5,201 nt of DNA from CAYFSC01 sp964345695 (GTDB taxonomy: Bacteria > Bacteroidota > Rhodothermia > Rhodothermales > Salinibacteraceae). Location: positions 1 to 5,201 of the forward strand of contig CAYFSC010000200.1 of NCBI GenBank assembly GCA_964345695.1, read 5' to 3'. Made by a program: the position numbers and the translations under genes. Under the pieces are notes generated by a model. The model had not been told where the DNA came from and made no database searches. It saw only the letters and a program-made list of their open reading frames with translations. Each line of letters starts with the position of its first letter. Positions within the stretch are counted from its first letter, which is position 1. Positions 1 to 5,201 of the stretch are shown in pieces.

Positions 1-64
1 CGGATCTGTAACCTTCCGACGTTCCTTCGGCCTGGCGCGGAACGCATGGCGATGTGCGCAGGAT

Positions 65-76
65 ACAATACGTTCG
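65..76 (+). promoter_or_regulatory. Possible promoter -10/-7 element before the receptor gene
   Basis: The stretch holds TACAAT (64-69), one base from the sigma-70 -10 consensus, overlapping TACGTTCG (69-76), one base from the Bacteroidota -7 motif TAnnTTTG. It is the most AT-rich spot ahead of the receptor gene. Transcription from it would begin a few bases downstream, leaving a leader of roughly 25 bases before the ATG at 108 and excluding the ATG at 54. No matching -35 or -33 element is visible at the expected distance, so the call is weak. Confidence 0.2.
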
Positions 77-107
77 TATGGTTCTTCGCGAACGCCCTGT
101 GTCTGCG

Positions 108-2153
108 ATGCTCCGTGTTCTCCGTGTCCTCGTGCCCGTCGCCCTTCTGCTCGGCAGTCCCTGGATGGGGCGCGCACAAGCGCCGCCCGACACCGCGGTC
201 GCCATGCAGGTGGAGATGGCCCCTGTTGAGGTGACGGCGACGCCGTTTCAGATTGCCGGCGAGTCGGCCTCGTTCTCCGTTGCGACGCGCACGCGCACCG
301 ACGTCGACCTGAATACCACGCCGTCGCTTTCGCTGGAGCAGGTGACGGCCGGATTGCCAGGGCTGAGTGTACAGAGCCGCACCCACTTCGCCCTCGGCGA
401 CCGCATTACGATCCGCGGCTTCGGCTGGCGCGCGCAGTTTGGCGTCCGGGGCATCCAGATGCTCCTGAACGGCGTTCCGCTCACGATGGCCGACGGGCAG
501 TCCATCGTGCACATCGTCGACCCGTCGTTTGTCCGCTCCGTGGAGGTCCTGCGCGGTCCAGCATCCACGTTTTGGGGGAACGCAAGCGGCGGCGTCCTCG
601 CTCTGTCGACGCAGCCCCAGAACCCGACGCACACTGTTCGGCTGAAGGAGACGGTCGGCTCCTACGGGCTGTCAAAGACCGACGTGCAGGTGACGCCCGA
701 TCTTGGGGTGCACCAGCTCAGTGCCTACGCGTCCTACCTCACGCAGGAGGGATTCCGCCAGCACAGCGACACGCGCCTGTTGCGAACCGGCGTCACGAGC
801 GATCTTCGGCTCCGCACGGACGCGGGCGTGCGAGTGACGGGGGCGCTCCAGCACATGCCCCGTGCCGATTCGCCCGGGTCGCTGCAGCGCGAGGCGGCCC
901 GCCGAGCGCCCGAGCAGGCGCGCTCGACGATCCTCGACTTTGACGTCGGCAAGGACGTGACGCAGGGCCAACTCAGCGCGACGTACTACGACGACGTGGG
1001 TGTCGGCACGCTGAACGCAACGGCCTACGGCGTGGCGCGCGACCTGCAGAACCCGATTCCGTTCAGCGTCATCGACCTCAACCGGACGGCGGGCGGACTG
1101 CGGTTCACCCTGGAAGATGACGCCTCCCGCATTCGGTGGGGCGTGGGGGTTGAGGGCAAGCGGCAGCATGACGAGCGCATGGAGTTCACAAGCGAGGGCG
1201 GCCGCCCCGACAGCCTGATTCTCGACCAGCTGGAGACGGTCGACAATGCCGCGGCCTTCGCGCGCCTCGCCATCCCGTTCGGCCGCCTGCAGATCGACGC
1301 CGGCCTGCGCTACGACGGGCTGCAATTTGAGGCCGATGACCGCCTTGGCACCGACGACGGCACGCAGACCTTCCGCGCCCTCAGCCCGTCCGTCGGCCTG
1401 TCGTTCGAGCTCGAAACGGCCCGCCTCTTTGCCAACGCAAGCACCGGCCTGGAGGCGCCTACCACCACCGAACTCAGCAACCGACCCGACGGGCAGGGCG
1501 GGTTCAACGACCTCGATGCCGAGGACGTCCTTGCCGTCGAAGGGGGCGTCACGGGTCGCTGGGCCGCCCCGCGCCTGGCGTACGATGTGGCGCTCTTCTA
1601 CCAGGACGTCGACAACGTGCTTGTGCCCTTTCAGAAGCGAGCGTTCGGGCCGACGTTCTTCCGCAATCAGGGGGCGGCGCGTCACCTCGGCGCTGAGGTC
1701 GCCGTCCAGTGGCAGCCGACCGATCCGCTGTCCGTGCGAGCGAGCTACTCGTACACCAACGCCCAGTTTACGGCCGGCACCATCGAAGGGCCGGAGTCCA
1801 CCACGGCCCTGGACGGCAATGAACTGCCCGGCGTGCCGTCGCAGCGCCTCGGGGCCGCAGCTCAACTCCGCACAGATGTCGCCCACGCCGGACTCACCGT
1901 GCAGCACGTGGGCGAGCAGTACGGCGACAGCGAGAACACCGCCACGATTGACGCCTACACGACCGTCGACCTCCGGCTGAGCCATCCGGGGTTGTCCCTC
2001 ACTGCGAGTACCCAGGTGACGCCCTTCGTCGCTGTCAACAACGCCTTCGACGTGCGCTACAGCGACGTGGTTGTCAACGCCTTCGGCGGCCGCTTCTACG
2101 AGCCGGCGGCCGGACGCCACTGGCGCTTCGGCGCGACGCTGCAGATCGACTGA
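108..2153 (+). CDS. TonB-dependent outer-membrane receptor, YncD/PqqU-like plug
   Basis: This is a 22-strand-barrel type receptor expected to import a scarce ligand across the outer membrane using TonB-ExbBD energy. From the ATG at 108 it has 681 residues. The first 25 form a classic signal peptide: arginines, a hydrophobic core (VLVPVALLLG) and an AQA cleavage site. An in-frame ATG at 54 would add 18 residues (699 in all) and an unusually long arginine-rich n-region, so I prefer 108. Numbering from the ATG at 54, a TonB box-like PVEVTAT lies at 57-63 and the plug at about 68-188, with RITIRGFG, VLRGPAS and WGNASGGV motifs. The barrel follows to the end (RHWRFGATLQI). There is no N-terminal carboxypeptidase-like domain as in SusC, so a glycan SusC role is unlikely. 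The plug wording resembles E. coli YncD/PqqU, but the substrate cannot be read from sequence. The gene is intact, with no Shine-Dalgarno and no partner gene in view. Confidence 0.92.
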   Translation: MLRVLRVLVPVALLLGSPWMGRAQAPPDTAVAMQVEMAPVEVTATPFQIAGESASFSVATRTRTDVDLNTTPSLSLEQVTAGLPGLSVQSRTHFALGDRITIRGFGWRAQFGVRGIQMLLNGVPLTMADGQSIVHIVDPSFVRSVEVLRGPASTFWGNASGGVLALSTQPQNPTHTVRLKETVGSYGLSKTDVQVTPDLGVHQLSAYASYLTQEGFRQHSDTRLLRTGVTSDLRLRTDAGVRVTGALQHMPRADSPGSLQREAARRAPEQARSTILDFDVGKDVTQGQLSATYYDDVGVGTLNATAYGVARDLQNPIPFSVIDLNRTAGGLRFTLEDDASRIRWGVGVEGKRQHDERMEFTSEGGRPDSLILDQLETVDNAAAFARLAIPFGRLQIDAGLRYDGLQFEADDRLGTDDGTQTFRALSPSVGLSFELETARLFANASTGLEAPTTTELSNRPDGQGGFNDLDAEDVLAVEGGVTGRWAAPRLAYDVALFYQDVDNVLVPFQKRAFGPTFFRNQGAARHLGAEVAVQWQPTDPLSVRASYSYTNAQFTAGTIEGPESTTALDGNELPGVPSQRLGAAAQLRTDVAHAGLTVQHVGEQYGDSENTATIDAYTTVDLRLSHPGLSLTASTQVTPFVAVNNAFDVRYSDVVVNAFGGRFYEPAAGRHWRFGATLQID

Positions 2154-2373
2154 CCAGTTGAGCGCGGGTGAGAAAGGGAGCGGATGGGATATGGGGAGAG
2201 ATGGTGCGGTGGTGCCACGTCTGCTCTCGTCGCGCTTCCCACAGCTCCGGTGTGTATCCGCAACGACTCCGTCACATTCTCCACGTCTACCGCACATCCG
2301 GCTCTCCCCTCGTCCCAGTGGGAAACGCCCCATGTCCCCCGTCGTGTAAGTGCGATGTCGCTCCGAGCAAAAG

Positions 2374-2401
2374 CTCTCGTCTCAATCTCACGGGACGAGA
2401 G
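2374..2401 (+). promoter_or_regulatory. Hairpin 1 upstream of uvrA (10-bp stem)
   Basis: CTCTCGTC (2374-2381) is a perfect reverse complement of GACGAGAG (2394-2401). A U·G and a C-G pair extend the stem inward to 10 pairs around an 8-base loop (2384-2391). No T-run follows, so it is not a canonical intrinsic terminator. It may be a receptor-gene 3' end structure, part of the uvrA leader, or a protein-binding palindrome. The pairing is seen directly; the function is unknown. Confidence 0.45.
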
Positions 2402-2405
2402 ACCA

Positions 2406-2441
2406 GGGACCGCGGACGCGCTCCCACACCGTCCGCGTCCC
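2406..2441 (+). promoter_or_regulatory. Hairpin 2 upstream of uvrA (11-bp GC-rich stem)
   Basis: GGGA (2406-2409) and CGCGGAC (2411-2417), separated by one bulged C, pair with GTCCGCG (2431-2437) and TCCC (2438-2441) around a 13-base loop. Ten of the 11 pairs are G-C. It begins 4 bases after hairpin 1 and ends 49 bases before the uvrA ATG. There is no downstream T-run. It could pause or end transcription, or shape the uvrA leader RNA. The role is inferred only from its position and stability. Confidence 0.45.
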
Positions 2442-2490
2442 GGCACGGAGCCCCCTCCACCGATTCCGCCGCAGTCGTCCAACCGTCTTC

Positions 2491-5201
2491 ATGCACGAAC
2501 GCATTACGATTCGCGGGGCGCGCGAGCACAACCTGCAGAACATCGACCTCGACATTCCCCGCAACGAGCTGGTCGTGATCACCGGCCTGTCGGGGTCCGG
2601 CAAGTCGTCGCTGGCGTTCGACACGATTTTCGCCGAGGGACAGCGGCGCTACATGGAGTCGCTGAGCGCCTACGCCCGCCAGTTCTTGGAGATGATGGAG
2701 CGGCCGGACATCGACTACATCGACGGGCTCTCCCCCGTCATCTCCATCGAGCAGAAGACCGTGAGCGGCAACCCACGCTCCACGGTGGGCACCGTCACCG
2801 AGGTGTACGACTTCCTGCGCCTCCTCTACGCCCGGGCCGCCACGGCGTACTCGTACGAGACGGGCACCCGGATGCGCAAGCAGTCCGACGACGAGATCAT
2901 CGACGGCATTCTCGGCTTCCCCGAGGACACACGCCTCCAGATCCTCGCCCCCGTCGTAAAGGGCCGCAAGGGCCACTACCGCGAGCTCTTCGAGCAGACG
3001 GCGAGCCAGGGCTTCGAGCGCTTCCGCGTCGACGGGGAGATGCGGACGTACGAGGACGGCATGAAGCTGGAGCGCTACGAGACGCACGACCTGGAGGTCG
3101 TCATCGACCGGCTCGTCGTGAAGGACGGCATCCGCTCGCGCGTCAACCAGAGCGTGTCGACCGCGCTCGACATGGGCGGAGGAACGCTGATTGCGAACGT
3201 CGTAGACAGTCCCGGCGACGTCGAACCGGGCGATCATCTTTTCAGCCGCCACCTCGTCGACCCCGAGACGGGCCTCTCCTACGAGGAGCCGTCGCCCAAC
3301 ATGTTCTCGTTTAACACTCCGTACGGCGCGTGCCCGGAGTGCGACGGCCTCGGCGTTTCGAACGAGCTCGATCCGGACCTCATCATCCCCGACGCATCGA
3401 AGACGATCAACGAAGGCGGGCTCGTCCCGCTCGGGAAACCGCGCGACATCTGGATCTTCAGCCAGCTCGAGGCGGTGGCCGAGGCGTACGGCTTTGATTT
3501 CGACACGCCGCTCGACGAACTGTCCGACGAACAGCGTTCCGTCATTCTGGAGGGCGCGGGCGAGGAGCAGTTCGACATCGTCTACGGCTACAAGGGGCGC
3601 GAGGTGCGCTACAAGCACCGCTACGGCGGCCTCAAGCAGCACATCTGGCACACGTACGACAACACCAACTCGTCGAAGCAGCGCCGCTGGGCGGAGTCGT
3701 TTATGCGCGAGATGGACTGCCCGGCGTGCGGCGGCGGACGCCTCAAGACCCAGAGCCTGCACTACAAGGTCGACGGCAAGACGATCGCCGACCTGGCGAA
3801 CATGGATCTGGAGCACCTCCGTGCGTTCTTTGACGCGGTCGACTTTGACTCCGACCGCCAGCGCACCATCGCCGAGCCCATCATCAAGGAGGTGAAGGAA
3901 CGGCTCGACTTTCTGATCGGCGTGGGCGTCGGCTACCTGACGCTCGACCGCCCGGCGCGCACCCTCTCCGGTGGCGAGAGCCAGCGCATTCGCCTCGCCA
4001 CGCAGGTAGGCACCCAGCTCACCGGCGTCCTCTACGTGCTCGACGAGCCGTCCATCGGGCTGCACCCGCGCGACAACAACCGCCTCATCGACAGCCTCAA
4101 GAGCCTGCGCGACCTCGGCAACTCGGTTCTCGTGGTGGAGCACGACCGCGAGATGATCGAGGCGGCCGACTATGTCGTGGACCTCGGCCCCGGCGCCGGT
4201 ACGCACGGCGGACACGTGATTACCGCCGGCCCGCCGTCCGATCTCACCATCGACCCGGATCAGCATCAGAATGGAACGCCCGAGGGAGCCGAGAACGGGA
4301 CGCCGCGCGGGAACGGGCAGATCGCCAGCGCGCAGGTCGCCGAACGCGCGGCGCAGTACGACAGCGACCACTACGACTTCGAGAGCCTGACGGCGGCGTA
4401 TCTGCGCGGCGAGCGCGCGATCTCCGTCCCCGAGACGCGCCGCGAGGGGAACGGAACGTCGATCACGCTGAAAGGCCCCACCGGCCACAACCTGAAAGGC
4501 GAGGACGTGACGGTTCCGCTGGGCACGTTCATCTGCGTGACGGGCGTGAGCGGTTCCGGCAAGTCGACGCTCGTCAATCAGACGCTCTTCCCGATCCTGC
4601 ACCGCCATCACCACGGCGCGAAGAGCGTCCCGCTGCCCTACGACGACATCGACGGCATCGACAACATCGACAAGGTCATCGAGATCGACCAGCAGCCCAT
4701 CGGGCGGACGCCGCGCTCGAATCCGGCCACCTACACGAAGCTGATGGACTACCTGCGCGACCTCTACGCGAAGGTGCCCGAGGCCAAGATCCGCGGGTAC
4801 ACCAAGTCCCGCTTCTCGTTCAACACGAAGGGCGGCCGCTGCCAGAAGTGCGGCGGGACGGGCACGGTGACGCTGGAGATGAACTTCCTGCCGGACGTGG
4901 ACGTGACCTGCGACGAGTGCGGCGGCAAGCGCTACGACGAGGAGACGCTGCAGGTGCGCTACAAGCAAAAGTCCATCGCCGATGTGCTCGACATGACCGT
5001 GGCCGAGGCGCTCGACTTCTTCGAAAACCAGCCGCGCATCCTTCGCAAGCTGAAGACACTCGACGCCGTGGGCCTCGGCTACCTGACGCTCGGCCAGCAG
5101 TCCACCACCCTCTCGGGCGGCGAGGCGCAGCGCGTGAAGCTGTCGAAGGAGCTCTCCCGCCCCGGCACGGGCGACACGCTCTACATCCTCGACGAGCCCA
5201 C
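2491..5201 (+). CDS. uvrA: UvrA, excinuclease ABC subunit A (3' end cut by window)
   Basis: UvrA is the cytoplasmic dimeric ABC ATPase that finds bulky DNA lesions and loads UvrB in nucleotide excision repair. The window holds 903 residues plus two bases of the next codon. By comparison with E. coli UvrA (940 residues), roughly 80 are missing. ABC half I has Walker A at 32-39 (K38), signature LSGGE 492-496, Walker B D518-E519 and H-loop H551. The UvrB-binding region is about 115-250, and the insertion domain lies between CPEC (281-284) and CPAC (410-413). ABC half II has Walker A 685-692 (K691), zinc finger C784/C787/C807/C810, signature LSGGE 874-878 and Walker B D901-E902. The start is the first ATG giving the usual UvrA N-terminus (ITIRGAREHNL); no Shine-Dalgarno precedes it. 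Oddities are the loss of one predicted zinc site (S121/T124 and D257/T260) and about 40 extra residues near 585-628 between the halves. The second half is intact as far as visible. Confidence 0.98.
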   Translation, partial: MHERITIRGAREHNLQNIDLDIPRNELVVITGLSGSGKSSLAFDTIFAEGQRRYMESLSAYARQFLEMMERPDIDYIDGLSPVISIEQKTVSGNPRSTVGTVTEVYDFLRLLYARAATAYSYETGTRMRKQSDDEIIDGILGFPEDTRLQILAPVVKGRKGHYRELFEQTASQGFERFRVDGEMRTYEDGMKLERYETHDLEVVIDRLVVKDGIRSRVNQSVSTALDMGGGTLIANVVDSPGDVEPGDHLFSRHLVDPETGLSYEEPSPNMFSFNTPYGACPECDGLGVSNELDPDLIIPDASKTINEGGLVPLGKPRDIWIFSQLEAVAEAYGFDFDTPLDELSDEQRSVILEGAGEEQFDIVYGYKGREVRYKHRYGGLKQHIWHTYDNTNSSKQRRWAESFMREMDCPACGGGRLKTQSLHYKVDGKTIADLANMDLEHLRAFFDAVDFDSDRQRTIAEPIIKEVKERLDFLIGVGVGYLTLDRPARTLSGGESQRIRLATQVGTQLTGVLYVLDEPSIGLHPRDNNRLIDSLKSLRDLGNSVLVVEHDREMIEAADYVVDLGPGAGTHGGHVITAGPPSDLTIDPDQHQNGTPEGAENGTPRGNGQIASAQVAERAAQYDSDHYDFESLTAAYLRGERAISVPETRREGNGTSITLKGPTGHNLKGEDVTVPLGTFICVTGVSGSGKSTLVNQTLFPILHRHHHGAKSVPLPYDDIDGIDNIDKVIEIDQQPIGRTPRSNPATYTKLMDYLRDLYAKVPEAKIRGYTKSRFSFNTKGGRCQKCGGTGTVTLEMNFLPDVDVTCDECGGKRYDEETLQVRYKQKSIADVLDMTVAEALDFFENQPRILRKLKTLDAVGLGYLTLGQQSTTLSGGEAQRVKLSKELSRPGTGDTLYILDEP

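Larger units (their letters stand above)
2154..2490. other. Intergenic region between receptor gene and uvrA
   Basis: This 337-base gap has no gene I can support. The open frames crossing it run into the flanking genes in other frames and read as low-quality arginine/serine/proline-rich protein. The first 55 bases after the receptor stop are purine-rich, and the rest of the + strand is pyrimidine-rich. No T-run terminator follows the receptor stop, and no convincing promoter or LexA-type palindrome precedes uvrA. The notable content is a pair of hairpins at 2374-2401 and 2406-2441, described separately. The region presumably contains the receptor gene's 3' end and the uvrA promoter and leader. 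Confidence 0.7.

Noticed and set aside
46..234. 62-codon + strand frame at the left end
   Set aside because: It overlaps the receptor signal-peptide region in another frame and looks like a shadow. The codons do not match the GC-ending pattern of the real genes.
2193..2309. 8-bp inverted repeat GGGGAGAG / CTCTCCCC across 101 bases
   Set aside because: About one such distant match is expected by chance in a gap of this size, and the pairing does not extend on either side.
672..2333. 553-codon open frame on the - strand opposite the receptor gene
   Set aside because: It has the same antisense effect, with biased composition and no motifs, and it overlaps a complete receptor with signal peptide, plug and barrel.
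2096..2482. Possible small genes in the gap (128-codon - strand frame; + strand frame 2168-2578)
   Set aside because: Both run into flanking genes, have no ribosome-binding site, and give low-complexity Gly/Ser/Arg/Pro-rich products with no domain or signal peptide.
2154..2490. SOS/LexA operator upstream of uvrA
   Set aside because: I looked for CTGT-N8-ACAG and GAAC-N4-GTTC type palindromes and found none. The operator in this lineage could differ, so this only rules out the familiar forms.
2184..3314. 376-codon + strand frame starting in the gap and running into uvrA
   Set aside because: It is out of frame with uvrA, becomes an Arg/Pro/His-rich string once inside it, and has no motif. Most of its length overlaps the well-supported uvrA start and Walker A region.
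2287..4968. 893-codon open frame on the - strand opposite uvrA
   Set aside because: It is an antisense shadow of uvrA: GC-rich codons with strong third-position bias leave few stops on the other strand. The translation is a monotonous Val/Ala/Arg/Asp-rich string with no recognisable domain, while the + strand frame is unmistakably UvrA.

Overview
The window suggests a GC-rich member of the Bacteroidota, most likely the Rhodothermia/Salinibacter group. This is inferred from four things: high GC with GC-ending codons, a TonB-dependent outer-membrane receptor, no Shine-Dalgarno sequence ahead of either gene, and an acidic UvrA carrying Bacteroidota-type substitutions (as recalled, not checked against a database). 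No rRNA or other decisive marker is present, so the placement is moderate.

Layout, all real genes on the + strand. Bases 1-107 are upstream sequence with a weak promoter-like element. Bases 108-2153 (or 54-2153) encode a complete TonB-dependent receptor with a signal peptide, TonB box, plug and beta-barrel. Bases 2154-2490 are a 337-base gap with no convincing gene. Near its 3' end are two adjacent hairpins that finish about 50 bases before the next start codon. Bases 2491 to the window edge encode the first 903 residues of UvrA, the damage-recognition ATPase of nucleotide excision repair. The edge cuts it just after the second Walker B motif.

The two genes have no evident functional link, one acting in outer-membrane uptake and the other in DNA repair. 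The long gap makes a shared operon unlikely. I found no mobile element, CRISPR array, tRNA, rRNA or novel multi-gene system. The observations most worth following are the clean loss of four predicted zinc ligands in the N-terminal half of UvrA, an extra segment of roughly 40 residues between its two ATPase halves, and the paired hairpins in front of uvrA.
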